A stretch of DNA of 64,000 bases from the NCBI RefSeq assembly GCF_009647605.1, contig NZ_WJIF01000001.1, forward strand, positions 521,801 through 585,800. Direction: 5' to 3'. The position numbers and the translations under genes were made by a program. This document shows, in pieces, positions 26,650 through 35,957 of this stretch (position 1 is its first letter; each line of letters begins with the position of its first letter). The notes under the pieces were generated by a model. That model was not told the DNA's origin and did not search any database. It worked only from the letters and a program-made list of their open reading frames with translations. This DNA is from Agromyces agglutinans. GTDB taxonomy: Bacteria > Actinomycetota > Actinomycetes > Actinomycetales > Microbacteriaceae.

Positions 26650-27216
26650 ATGCCGCGGATCGAACGACTCACCTCGGAAGCATCGAGTGGCGCGCCGGTC
26701 GCTCTCGTCCTGCCTGGAGCTGGATACACAATCCAAGGCCCACTGCTCTATTGGCCGGTCCTCGCTCTCGAACAGGCAGGGTGGGATGTGTGGTCGGCCA
26801 ACTGGCATACCGAAATCACGGATTCGGTTCGGCGCGATCTCGCGAAGTTCATTAAGGAGACTCTCTCGCAGGCGGACGACGTGCTACCCGGCCCCCCAAA
26901 CGTCGTGATTGGTAAGTCGCTCGGTACGCATGCGCTGCCCTACTTCGTCGATCGTGCTGTGCGCGCGGCGTGGATCACGCCGTTGTTGACCGTCCCGGCA
27001 ATCGCTGACGCGGCACGGGTCGCCTCAGCCAGCCATCTCCTCGTCGGTGGCACCGCTGACCCTTCTTGGGAACCCGACGCTATCCGCGGCACCCGCGCCG
27101 AGATCGTCGTGGTGCCATCAGGCAACCACAGTCTCGAGACCGACGGTGCAGGATGGGAAGCGTCGGCCAAATCTCAGCTCGACGCCCTGGCCCGGGTCAT
27201 CGCTCACATCCTCTGA
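26650..27216 (+). CDS. Alpha/beta hydrolase-fold protein
   Basis: A 188-residue small hydrolase. The nucleophile elbow is GKSLGTH (Ser in VVIGKSLGTHALPYF), preceded by the strand VALVLPGAGYT; an Asp lies in GGTADPSW and a His in VPSGNHSLE, giving a complete Ser-Asp-His set. TAGTGT ends six bases before ATG 26650, a leaderless layout. A 7-bp inverted repeat (CGCAAGC/GCTTGCG, 26609-26628) lies just upstream. The substrate is unknown. Confidence 0.8.
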   Translation: MPRIERLTSEASSGAPVALVLPGAGYTIQGPLLYWPVLALEQAGWDVWSANWHTEITDSVRRDLAKFIKETLSQADDVLPGPPNVVIGKSLGTHALPYFVDRAVRAAWITPLLTVPAIADAARVASASHLLVGGTADPSWEPDAIRGTRAEIVVVPSGNHSLETDGAGWEASAKSQLDALARVIAHIL

Positions 27217-27400
27217 AGGCATACAACTAAGCGCCTCCGTACGCCGAACGATCCCCCACTGATTTCGCATCGGTGCGAGGTTGAGACGCTTCCTCTTCGC
27301 GGACAAGCCCTTACCTTTGGGTACCTCTCCCCATTCCGTGACCGCGCTCAACCAGGAGAGGATGTGGCCGTCGGACCATGAGTGTGAGAGGGGGTAGGTG

Positions 27401-27727
27401 ATGAGCGTCGCTTCCGATCCGCCGACCAGACGCCGGCTCGTTCGGTGGCCGGTCGTTGCGGCCGGCGCGGCGTTCGGGGCATTTGCGCTCCCCGTCGGCT
27501 ACGCCGTCGCGGGTGCTGTGGTGCACGTGATCACCGACCTCGGGCTGGTCGTGATCACCGCCGTTCCGACGGTGCTCGTCGCCACCACGGTGCTGGTTCC
27601 ACGTTGGCGTCCGCTTGCGCTCAGCCTCATCATCGGGACTGCGGCGGGCACCCTGCTGGTGATCTTCTCCTTCGTCGCGGTCATCACCGCGCTCACCTCA
27701 CTCTTCTCCGACCCTGTCTCGGGGTGA
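27401..27727 (+). CDS. Small membrane protein, unknown function
   Basis: A 108-residue protein with three hydrophobic segments (VVAAGAAFGAFALPVGYAV, LVVITAVPTVLVATTVLV and LALSLIIGTAAGTLLVIFSF). A GTG three bases upstream of the ATG is an equally possible start; GAGAGGGGG precedes both. No family is recognised and there is no operon partner. Confidence 0.6.
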   Translation: MSVASDPPTRRRLVRWPVVAAGAAFGAFALPVGYAVAGAVVHVITDLGLVVITAVPTVLVATTVLVPRWRPLALSLIIGTAAGTLLVIFSFVAVITALTSLFSDPVSG

Positions 27728-27812
27728 TGCCGGGTCGGTGACGCGGTTCGCGCGGGCCGTGAGCGCCCTGCGAACAACCGCTCGCGCCCACCCATTGAGG
27801 CTGTCGCCCGGG

Positions 27813-28652
27813 TCAGCGTTCAGTCAATGCGTCGGCGATCGCCGCGGTGAACGCGGCGGGCTGGTCGACCCACGGGAAGTGTGCGCTGTCGGGCAGCATG
27901 GTCACGGATGCTCGCGGGAACAGCGTGACCAGTTCGGCCGCAACCAGTGGCCCGGGCGCGAGATCCCTCTCGCCGATCAGGAACCGCACGACGGCATCCA
28001 TCCGCAGCACTGCGGCTCTGATGGTCTCGGGGTCGACCTGCCAGCGCCAGAATGCCGCGGCTGCCTCGGGATGCCGCTGGCCGGGATCGGCGTGAGCGGG
28101 GCCGCGGTGAGATCGTTCCAGTCCCCGTACGGGAATGGCGACATCGCGAGGCTTCGCTCAGGGGTGAAGCCGTCGCGCTCGATCTCGCGCAACGCGTCGA
28201 GTGCGCCAGGGAACCAGGTCTCCTGAGCCCGGGACTGGATGCGCCGTTCCCATTCGTCCTCGGATTCCTCAATGCCGAGCCCTTCGCGTGCTCGGCGTCA
28301 CGAGGAGGAGCCGTTCGATCCGTCGGAGGTGGTTCGCCGCGTAGGCGAGCGCGACTTCGCAGCCGGCCGAGTGGGCGAGCAGGTCCATCCTGTCCAGTTC
28401 GAGGCGGGCTAGGAACGCCTCGAGGACTTCGGCGGTGCGTTCGACCGAGTACTCGTCCGCGCTCGGTGAGCCTCCGGTGCCGCGCGGCTCGAGGACGGCG
28501 ATGCTCCGATCGATCCGTGGGGCCAGCCCACCGAGATCGGCCAGGTATTCCGCATCCCGATCGGGACCGCCGGGAACGACGACGAGCGGCCGGCCCGAAC
28601 CCCAGCGGAGCGCGTTCACGGATGCGCCGTCGTGACTCTCGGATCGTCCCAT
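27813..28652 (-). pseudogene. Frameshifted alpha/beta hydrolase (proline iminopeptidase-like)
   Basis: From ATG 28652 the frame reads VPGGPDRDAEYLADLGGL, LEPRGTGGS and LLAHSAGCEVALAYA (nucleophile elbow), then breaks at 28269 after LLLVTPS. Similarity continues in a second frame (WFPGALDALREIERDGFTPER) and finally in a third (IGERDLAPGP, LPDSAHFPWVDQP, ending at 27813) with the Asp and His of the triad. The total length (280 codons) is normal for the family, so two indels rather than a large deletion inactivated it. Confidence 0.8.
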
Positions 28653-28796
28653 AGGCCCACTCTTGCAGTCGCAGCCCCTGCCGTCATGCCGGGACCGCCC
28701 GTTGCACACGCGATGGAGCCGAATCGCCTGCCGCGTCGGACGTTCCGGCGCGCCCCGGACATCTCTCCTTCAGGACCCGATGAACTGGAGGAGTCC

Positions 28797-29420
28797 ATGG
28801 AGCTGGACAAACTACTCGATCGAGTGCGGGAGCAGACCCGCCCACCGGCCGACGCCGAACGGATTGCGAGGAGCCTTGCCGCAGATATTGCGCGAGCACC
28901 ACGCCGATCCCGCCGTCGCCGTGCCGTCGGCGCGGGGATCGGCGTGGGTGCCCTGGTGCTCGGTATGGGCGGAGCGGCGATCGCCGCGGAGTCGAACCTG
29001 TTCCCGTGGCTCGACTGGACGCCTGACCGGGAGATGTCGTACTCGGTCGTGCTCGCCGACGGGTCACGGTACTCGTGTCCGATTGCGCTGCGGATCACGC
29101 CCGCGGCAGCCGAGAATCGCGCCGGAGGGCTGGGTGAGGGCGCTGAGCGCGCCAGCGTCGACGAGGCGGTCGCAGAAGCCCGCCTGTACTTCGACTCACC
29201 CGACCTCGACAGCATCCGAATCGATCCGGTTCGGCTCGCCCAGGAGCGCGAAAAGCTGGAGTCCGAGGCGTATACGTCGCTCGAGTTGAGCGACGCCGAT
29301 GAAGTCATGGGCGCTTGGCAGTCGACCGTCTCCGACATGGTCTTCACGTATCTCGAGAAGCACGACCTGGACGGCGTCTCCATCGAGGCCGCCGGCACGA
29401 CCTGCGAGCCCCGGTCATGA
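28797..29420 (+). CDS. Single-pass membrane protein, putative anti-sigma-like partner
   Basis: A 207-residue protein with a basic cytoplasmic N-terminus of about 40 residues (LDKLLDRVREQTRPPADAERIARSLAADI), one membrane helix (about 43-62) and an outside domain of about 145 residues. The stop overlaps the sigma factor start (ATGA), so the two are translationally coupled. This layout (membrane protein plus ECF sigma) suggests a regulator of the sigma factor, although here it precedes the sigma gene. GGAGGAG lies before ATG 28797. No HxxxCxxC zinc anti-sigma motif is present. Confidence 0.65.
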   Translation: MELDKLLDRVREQTRPPADAERIARSLAADIARAPRRSRRRRAVGAGIGVGALVLGMGGAAIAAESNLFPWLDWTPDREMSYSVVLADGSRYSCPIALRITPAAAENRAGGLGEGAERASVDEAVAEARLYFDSPDLDSIRIDPVRLAQEREKLESEAYTSLELSDADEVMGAWQSTVSDMVFTYLEKHDLDGVSIEAAGTTCEPRS

Positions 29421-29986
29421 TCGAGGCGGAGTTCACCAGGCTCGTCGAGGATTCGGCGCCGCGCCTGCTCGCATACTTCGCCCGCCGGGTCGAGCCAGCC
29501 GCGGACGCCGCCGACCTGTTGAGCGAGACCCTCACGGTTGCATGGCGGCGCAGGTCGAAGATCCCTGCAGCGCCCGATGAGCAGCTGAGCTGGTTGTTTG
29601 GGGTGGCTGCATACGTCCTGGCAAACAGTCGGCGCAGCCGCCGGCGCCAGTCCGCCCTCGTCGCCGAGCTTCGCTCAGCCCTCACCCTGCGCACCGACCA
29701 CGACCCGACCGAGGCCACCGACCTGCAACTGCTGGTCCAAGACGCGATGGCCGCAATCTCGCCGCAGTCGGCTGAGATCGTTCGCCTCATCCACTGGGAC
29801 GGGCTATTAATCGTCTAGGCCGCCCGTGTACTCGGCATCACGCCGTCGACCGCGAGGTCGCGGTACGCGACCGCTCGGGCCCGCCTTCAGCGACAACTCG
29901 GCGACGCACTCGCGGCAGCTGACGTGCCAGCAACAACAACGCAGTCGTCCCCGGCCATGTCGGTACTGCGGAACGTGATCGGATGA
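29417..29986 (+). pseudogene. ECF sigma factor interrupted by an in-frame TAG
   Basis: The reading frame starts with a normal ECF region 2 (FTRLVEDSAPRLLAYFARRV and DLLSETLTVAWRRRSKIP) and linker. At 29816-29818 a TAG stops translation after 133 residues. The same frame then continues without further damage through a full region 4 (AARVLGITPSTARSRYATARARL) to a TGA at 29984, total 189 codons. GAG at this place would give a complete protein. So a single G-to-T change appears to have removed the -35-binding half. Sequencing error or rare read-through remains possible. Confidence 0.85.
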
Positions 29987-30043
29987 ACGCACTCGGGATG
30001 AGTCCGAGGGATCCGATCGGACTTTCGGGAGAGGGCCGATGCA

Positions 30044-30472
30044 TCAATCGACGATCTCGGCCCACGTCCAGCGAGAGCCGGGATCGCAGCCGAGGGTGAT
30101 CAGGGCTCGGACCGCGGCAACGGCGGCGTCCGGAGCTGCCTCCAAGTCGAAGCTACGGACGAGGTTCTCAGTCGGGTACTCTCGCAATGTGTTCGGCTCA
30201 TGCCATCCTGCCGCGACCAGCTCGGCCTTCTGTTCGGTGGCCATCGACGGCCAATAGGCATCGCTGACGCATTCGACGACGAGCGCGTCCTCCAACCGGA
30301 GAAACTGGACGTACCGCACGGGAACTGGACGGCGGCCGCGGCGAGCGAAGAACCCGCGCGGCGATGCGGACGCCTCGGAGTCTGGCTCACTGAGGACCAG
30401 CGCCTGGCCGGTGAGGAGCGATCGAAGCCGCCGTTCGAGCTCGACCCGAGTCGCGCCCCATGGATCCGTCAT
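30044..30472 (-). CDS. Hypothetical protein with YbjN/TY-Chap-like fold
   Basis: A 142-residue soluble protein. The pattern VRYVQFLRLEDALVVECVSDAYWP and a C-terminal EIVD resemble small alpha/beta YbjN or TY-Chap chaperone-like domains, but the match is weak. ATG 30472 fits better than longer starts because the upstream residues are of atypical composition. It stands between the broken sigma gene and a membrane protein on the same strand, 46 nt downstream of the latter. Confidence 0.55.
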   Translation of the reverse strand: MTDPWGATRVELERRLRSLLTGQALVLSEPDSEASASPRGFFARRGRRPVPVRYVQFLRLEDALVVECVSDAYWPSMATEQKAELVAAGWHEPNTLREYPTENLVRSFDLEAAPDAAVAAVRALITLGCDPGSRWTWAEIVD

Positions 30473-30518
30473 CGGTACGTCGTTCTCTCTGGTCCTCTGG
30501 CGCAGGTGGCGGGATAAG

Positions 30519-31091
30519 TCATCGTTCGCCGCGATCCGGTGTTCTCGTGCGGCGGGTCGGGTTGCGCATGCGCCGGTATGCACCGGCGAATCCGAAGATC
30601 GTCAGGATGACTGCGGCAAGGGTGAGCAGGGGGAGTCCGACATCGATTCGCCAGCCGTCCGTCGCGACCCCGAGCATCAGCAACGCCCACAAGACGGCGC
30701 AACCGACGAGCGCGAGGACGGCGCAGATACGCACGAGAACATCGCCGCCCTGATCGCCCACCGCCAGGGCCGCTGAGTTCCATGAGCCGACGATCAAGAC
30801 GAGGGCCAGCCCAAGGATTCCCAGTCCGATCATGAAGCTGAAAGGGTCACCAGGGTCGGATCGGCCCGACAGCACGAGTACGGCGTATTCCGCGATACTG
30901 ACACTCGCCGGATCTCCGGTGATCCGACCCGTCGTGAACGGGACGAGCAAGCCAAAGCCCGTCAGCGTGCCGGCGACTGCGGCCGTCCAGAGCGTCGTGA
31001 TGCGCTCGAGCTGCCGCACCCGTCGGTGGATCCCGTCCTCGACCTCGACGTCATCCGCACTGCCCATGTCCACCGTCCCATCCTTCGTCAT
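30519..31091 (-). CDS. Four-helix membrane protein, unknown function
   Basis: A 190-residue protein with four hydrophobic helices (TLWTAAVAGTLTGFGLLVPF, FMIGLGILGLALVLIVGSW, VLVRICAVLALVGCAVLWAL and GLPLLTLAAVILTIFGFAGA) and a basic tail. The acidic N-terminus lies inside. No family recognised. It may form an operon with the following 142-residue protein. Confidence 0.65.
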   Translation of the reverse strand: MTKDGTVDMGSADDVEVEDGIHRRVRQLERITTLWTAAVAGTLTGFGLLVPFTTGRITGDPASVSIAEYAVLVLSGRSDPGDPFSFMIGLGILGLALVLIVGSWNSAALAVGDQGGDVLVRICAVLALVGCAVLWALLMLGVATDGWRIDVGLPLLTLAAVILTIFGFAGAYRRMRNPTRRTRTPDRGER

Positions 31092-31512
31092 CGCGCCCAC
31101 GATACGCCCGGCAGCGCCTTCGTACCTCCGCCGCGTCAGCCCAATGGCGCGTCCCGATCCTCACCGCCCCATTCTTCAATGGCTCCTTTGAACATCGCTT
31201 GTATCCCGCACCGCCCGCGGGCGGGCGGGAGGGAGGGAGGGAGCACTCTAAGCCGCGCCTCATTCCAGACATGCGTGAGACGGCCACCGCGGCCGGCTGG
31301 GACGAGCGCGACTGCCCGGGCGGGACTCGGCAGGATACGCCTTGGGCATGATCTAAGCCCCTCAGTGAGAGCCCGATCGACCGCAAACCGACGACTCACC
31401 GACCGCCCGGATCTAACGAAGTGAACGGCCCAGCCATCCAGAGCAGGAGCATCCGGCGGAGCAACGCGAAGGCACGTCGGTCGGGCCGAGAAACCGATCG
31501 CTCCGCTGCGAC
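31092..31512. other. Intergenic stretch without supported genes
   Basis: About 420 bases between the membrane protein and the end of the alpha-mannosidase gene. It contains a run of G-rich repeats (GGGCGGGCGGGAGGGAGGGAGGG at about 31211-31237), which could form a G-quadruplex, and no credible coding frame. A 126-codon minus-strand frame has biased composition and no similarity. Confidence 0.5.
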
Positions 31513-34500
31513 TCATCCCGGGGTGATCCGCAGTGTGACGACCTGGAAAGGACGCAACCCGAGCTCGATCGTCCCGCCGTCGACCGCGAGATACCGTGAC
31601 CGCGGTGCGTTCGAGGTGAGCGCATTCTCTAGCAGGTCGACCTCTCGGACCGCGCCGATCGGGAACCCTGCCGTGAAGGTCGTCTGAGCGCGATGCCCGA
31701 GCGCCTCGTAGACCCGCACCACGACATCGCCGGAACGGTCGTCAGCGAGTTTGATCGCCTCGATGCGCACTCCGGACTCAGACGAGCTCAGGAAGCTCCA
31801 GTCCTGCACCGCCGCGGGGGACGCGGGAACACGAAGGGGAAGGTTCTGCTCATAGCCGCTCGACACGACGTCCGCGATCGAAGCGCCGGGGTGCACGGCG
31901 TATGCGAACGAGTGGTGTCCGGCGTCCTGCTGAGGATCCGGCGAGTTGGCCGCCCTGACGAGGGTCAGCCGCACCTCTGTCTCGACCTCGCCGGACATGC
32001 CCACCCCCCGTGTGATGTCGTGGCCGTACGTCGCCGCGTTGCTGACGCCGATGCCATACCCGGGCTCGCCCACGTGGACCCAACGGTGGGCCATGACTTC
32101 GAACCGCGCGTCATCCCATGAAGTGTTCGTGTGCGTTGGTCTGCGGACGTGCCCATACTGGATCTCCGCGCTGTGATGCTGTGCATGCACGACGAACGGC
32201 AAGGAGGCCTTCAACAGCTTCTCGCGCTCGTTCCAGTCGAGTTCCACACCGAGGTGGACCCGGACGTCATCGGCGTGCACGGCAATGGTCTGCTCGACGC
32301 GGGAGGTGCCGAACGTGCGCGTCACCTTCACCCGCGCACGGAGGACGCCGTCCTGGACGACCTCAATGCGGTCGCTCGCGTCGAGGTTGCGGACAGTGTG
32401 GCGGTAGTGGGCGTCGATGTCCCAGGCGTCCCAGGCGTTCGGCAGGTCCTCGTGCAGCTGCAGCAGATTCGCCACGCGACCGGCCGGAACAAGCTCGCGG
32501 CCGTTCACGACATCCACGATCGATGTCACGTGGCCCCTGGCGTCGATGCGGACGCGGACGAGGCCGTTGTCTATCAGGACGCCCTCCGCGTCCTGCACCG
32601 CGGCGACCGGGTACCGAGGCGCGACGATCGTGAGGGACGAGATGCCCAGACCCGGAGTGTCGACAATCCCCAGCGGCACGTTCGCGCTGTCCACCACGAG
32701 CGAGCGACGTGCGTGATCTGCGGAGTTGGCGACAGCACCCGAGAGGCCTGCCGCATCAAGCCCGCCCACGATCAGTTCCTCGAGCTCACCGAGAACGCGC
32801 GCGTAGTCAGCTTCGTTCTCCTCGTGGACCCACTGGATCGATGACCCCGGCAGGATGTCGTGGAACTGCTGGAGAAGGACGGACTGCCACAGCCTGTCCA
32901 GCCGCTCGTAGGGATACTCGGCGCCACGGAGGGCGGCAACGCTCCACCAGAGTTCAGCCTCGCGGAGCCGGTGTTCGGCCTCGCGATTGCCGCGCTTCTC
33001 GCGCGCGTGCGAGGTGAACGTGCCGCGGTGCAGTTCCAGGTAGAGCTCGCCGACCCACACGGGCGCTTCCGGGTACTCTGCTTCGGCGCGAGCGAAGAAG
33101 TCATCGGGGTGTTCGATCTCGACGCGCGGGGAGCCCTCAAGCGACTGCACTCGACGCTGACGCTCCATCATCTCGCGGGTCGGGCCCCCGCCGCCGTCAC
33201 CGTAGCCGAAGGGCACCAGCGACATCGTCGCATGGCCCTTGTCGCGGAATCGCCGCACGGCGTGGTGCAACTCCGCTCCTTCGAGCGTGGCGTTGTACGT
33301 GTCGATGGGTGGGAAGTGCGTGAAGATCCGGGTGCCGTCGATGCCTTCCCACCAGAATGTGTGGTGCGGGAAGGGGTTGGTCTGGTTCCAGGAGAGCTTC
33401 TGCGTAAGGAACCAGTCCAGACCGGCCAGGCGCGCGATCTGCGGGAATGCTGCCGTGTATCCGAAGGAGTCTGGCAGCCAGATGCCCCGCGTCTGAACCC
33501 CGAACTCGTCGCGGAAAAAGCGCAGACCCTGAGTGATCTGGCGGGTCATGGCTTCACCGCCGGGAAGGTTGCCGTCGGCTTCTACCCACTGCGAGCCGAC
33601 CACGATCCATTGGCCGCGTGAGATGGCGGCTTTGATGCCATCCCAGAGTGAGGGGTATCGTTCTTTCACCCACGCGTATTGCTGCGCGGAGGATGCCGCG
33701 AAGCGGAACTCGGGGTACTGCTCAGCCAGCGTGAGCACGTTCGAGAACGTCCGCGCCGTCTTGCGCCTTGTTTCGCGAATCGGCCACAGCCAGGCGGTGT
33801 CGATGTGGGCGTGCCCGATCGCGGAGAGTCGATGGGCGGAGGCGTGCGCAGGCCGTGCGAGGACGTCGGCGAGCTCGCCGCGAGCACGCGCTGCGGTGCC
33901 CGCGATGTCATCGAGCTGGAGCACGTCGAGAGCGCGTTCCAGCGCGCGGAGCACCTCATGTCTGCGAGGTTCGGTATCGGGGATCGCTTTCAGGAGCTGA
34001 AAGAGAACCTCTACGTCGAAGTGGAGCGCCCAGACCTCGTGCTCGAAGACGGCCAGTTCTGCAGTACGGAACGTGTAGATCGGAGCGACGGGTGCGGTCC
34101 GCTTCGTGCCTAAGGCCGTCGGACGGAACCCGTCCTTCAGGATGTCGGGATTGGCTGCGGCCTCCACATAGAAGTGCACGTGCTCGTTGCCCACGGCGGC
34201 TTCCGTGACGCGCACATAGCCATTGCGAGGGTGGATGCCCTTGACCGGTACCCCTTCGCTCGTGTGGACGAGTGCTTCTGCCTGGTTGCCGGGCCAGTCG
34301 CCTTGAAACCCCGGGTCGAAGAGGAGCTCGACCGTCCTACCTGCCCACTCGGCCGGTACGCGCCCGCGTACCTCGAACCACCACGTCGACCAGGCACGTC
34401 CCCACCTATCCCCCGGGGCGAACGGCTCGTAGGTGGCGGCGATCGCCTCGGTCGCGGACACGGGCTCGTCAGGGACCTCCCAGGCGCGAATATCCAGCGG

Positions 34501-34587
34501 CACCCGTGAGGAGTAGATTGCTGGGGCTATGCGCTCCGCGAGCACACGGAGGATGCGCCCTTCAACGAGCTTCTGGTTCTGATGCAT
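31513..34587 (-). CDS. GH38 alpha-mannosidase
   Basis: A 1024-residue enzyme. The metal-binding motif GHAHIDTAWLWP supplies H261 and D263, and the nucleophile is D373 in GIWLPDSFGYTAAFPQ. A third His lies in LVPFGYGDGGGG-R context, as in bacterial/fungal class II GH38. C-terminal beta domains complete the family length (about 1000). It removes alpha-linked mannose by a retaining, metal-dependent mechanism; no signal peptide is visible, so the enzyme is cytoplasmic and acts on imported oligosaccharides. ATG 34587 follows GAGGAA. It is the last gene of the DeoR-GH4-GH38 operon. Confidence 0.93.
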   Translation of the reverse strand: MHQNQKLVEGRILRVLAERIAPAIYSSRVPLDIRAWEVPDEPVSATEAIAATYEPFAPGDRWGRAWSTWWFEVRGRVPAEWAGRTVELLFDPGFQGDWPGNQAEALVHTSEGVPVKGIHPRNGYVRVTEAAVGNEHVHFYVEAAANPDILKDGFRPTALGTKRTAPVAPIYTFRTAELAVFEHEVWALHFDVEVLFQLLKAIPDTEPRRHEVLRALERALDVLQLDDIAGTAARARGELADVLARPAHASAHRLSAIGHAHIDTAWLWPIRETRRKTARTFSNVLTLAEQYPEFRFAASSAQQYAWVKERYPSLWDGIKAAISRGQWIVVGSQWVEADGNLPGGEAMTRQITQGLRFFRDEFGVQTRGIWLPDSFGYTAAFPQIARLAGLDWFLTQKLSWNQTNPFPHHTFWWEGIDGTRIFTHFPPIDTYNATLEGAELHHAVRRFRDKGHATMSLVPFGYGDGGGGPTREMMERQRRVQSLEGSPRVEIEHPDDFFARAEAEYPEAPVWVGELYLELHRGTFTSHAREKRGNREAEHRLREAELWWSVAALRGAEYPYERLDRLWQSVLLQQFHDILPGSSIQWVHEENEADYARVLGELEELIVGGLDAAGLSGAVANSADHARRSLVVDSANVPLGIVDTPGLGISSLTIVAPRYPVAAVQDAEGVLIDNGLVRVRIDARGHVTSIVDVVNGRELVPAGRVANLLQLHEDLPNAWDAWDIDAHYRHTVRNLDASDRIEVVQDGVLRARVKVTRTFGTSRVEQTIAVHADDVRVHLGVELDWNEREKLLKASLPFVVHAQHHSAEIQYGHVRRPTHTNTSWDDARFEVMAHRWVHVGEPGYGIGVSNAATYGHDITRGVGMSGEVETEVRLTLVRAANSPDPQQDAGHHSFAYAVHPGASIADVVSSGYEQNLPLRVPASPAAVQDWSFLSSSESGVRIEAIKLADDRSGDVVVRVYEALGHRAQTTFTAGFPIGAVREVDLLENALTSNAPRSRYLAVDGGTIELGLRPFQVVTLRITPG

Positions 34588-34616
34588 GGGATTCCTCGAG
34601 GGTTTCGCGTGGCGGG

Positions 34617-35957
34617 TCAGCGCAGGTAGGCCAGGTCTGGAAAGCTCGCGCACGCGTCATCGAAGAGCGCATGTGCAACTCTCACCGAGTCGATGAGGGG
34701 ATGGTGCGCGAGAGCACGAAGGGCGGCCGTCCGCGAGGCCGACAGCGCCGCTTCGATCGTCTGCTGCTCGACATACTTCACTGTCGATACGAGTCCGGCG
34801 CCGAAGGACGGGACGCGAGCGCCTTCGATTGGACGCGGTCCGTCGGCGCCCACGATGCAAGGCACCTCGACGACCGCGTCCGGGTCCAGGCCGGCGAGGG
34901 CTCCGCCACCGCGCACGTTAAGGATCAGTCGTGCGCTCTGGTCATATGCGATCGCCCGCATCAGGGCGATCGCGACGTCTTCGTAACCACCCGAGCTAAG
35001 GTCGTTCTCGGCTCTCTCGCCCATCCGCGCCACGTCACGATTCGTCGACATGTAGGTCGACTCGCGCTCGTGTCGGCAGTGCTCCCATACTGCGTAGGGC
35101 CGCGAAGCTGCGGCCGCCTCGCGCCAGAAAGACTCCTGTTGCCCAAGCAGGTAGCGCCCGCGAGAGTGCGCCGCGATCTGATCGGCCTGCAATACGTCGC
35201 GACGATAGGAGAAATAGTGCAGGTACTCGTTGGGCAACGCGCCGAGCGCATGCACCCACTCCGCTCCAAAGAGACGCCCTTCCTCGAAGGACTCGATCTG
35301 CTTCGGCGCGGCGAGCAGCTCAGGGAGTCGGTCCACACCGCGAACCCGTAGAGCGGTGAGCCAGCCCAGATGGTTCAATCCGGCGTACTCGACCTCGACG
35401 TCCCCCTCATCGGCAAGGCCCAGAGCACCGAGCGCTCGCCGCGCGAGACCGACCGGTGAGTCGCAGATGCCGATCACCCGTTCGCCGAGCACGCGGCCCA
35501 TCGCCTCAGTCACCACACCCGCCGGATTTGTGAAGTTGATCACCCACGCATCGGGGGCGACGCGACGGATTAGATGCGCGAGCGCCGTGACGACCGGCAA
35601 CGTGCGTAGAGCATAGGAAATCCCGCCGAAACCCACGGTCTCCTGACCGATCACGCCATGCGACAGCCCGATACGCTCATCCGTCGCGCGACCCTGCATG
35701 CCGCCCACCCGGATGGCGGAGAACACAAAGTCCGCGCCGCGCAGGCCCTCCTGCGCGTCGGTGTGGGCGCTGACGCGCGGCGCATCCGCAACACCCTCTG
35801 CCTGGTCTGTGAGGATGCGCGCCATCGTCCTCAGTCGTGAACCGTCGACGTCGATGAGCGCGACTTCGTCGACGCGGCCGGCGCCGCGGTCACGCAGGAG
35901 CGCCTGGTAGACGAGCGGGCTGCGGAACCCTCCCCCGCCGATCATCGCCAGCTTCAT
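34617..35957 (-). CDS. GH4 glycosidase (6-phospho-beta-glucosidase-like)
   Basis: A 446-residue enzyme with the NAD-binding start MKLAMIGGGGFRSP and the motifs VGGMQGRATDERIGLSHGV, INFTNPAGVVTEA and GICDSPVG. These are characteristic of family GH4, which uses NAD+, Mn2+ and an oxidation-elimination mechanism. The NPAG..TE pattern is nearest to 6-phospho-glucosidases rather than MelA-type galactosidases. It is coupled to the DeoR gene by ATGA and is 29 nt upstream of the mannosidase. A PfkB kinase across the divergent promoter could make the phosphorylated substrate. The exact sugar is unknown. Confidence 0.88.
   Translation of the reverse strand: MKLAMIGGGGFRSPLVYQALLRDRGAGRVDEVALIDVDGSRLRTMARILTDQAEGVADAPRVSAHTDAQEGLRGADFVFSAIRVGGMQGRATDERIGLSHGVIGQETVGFGGISYALRTLPVVTALAHLIRRVAPDAWVINFTNPAGVVTEAMGRVLGERVIGICDSPVGLARRALGALGLADEGDVEVEYAGLNHLGWLTALRVRGVDRLPELLAAPKQIESFEEGRLFGAEWVHALGALPNEYLHYFSYRRDVLQADQIAAHSRGRYLLGQQESFWREAAAASRPYAVWEHCRHERESTYMSTNRDVARMGERAENDLSSGGYEDVAIALMRAIAYDQSARLILNVRGGGALAGLDPDAVVEVPCIVGADGPRPIEGARVPSFGAGLVSTVKYVEQQTIEAALSASRTAALRALAHHPLIDSVRVAHALFDDACASFPDLAYLR

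Noticed and set aside
31136-31516. 126-codon minus-strand frame downstream of the membrane protein genes
   Set aside because: Pro/Arg-rich composition, a G-rich repeat inside it and no similarity.
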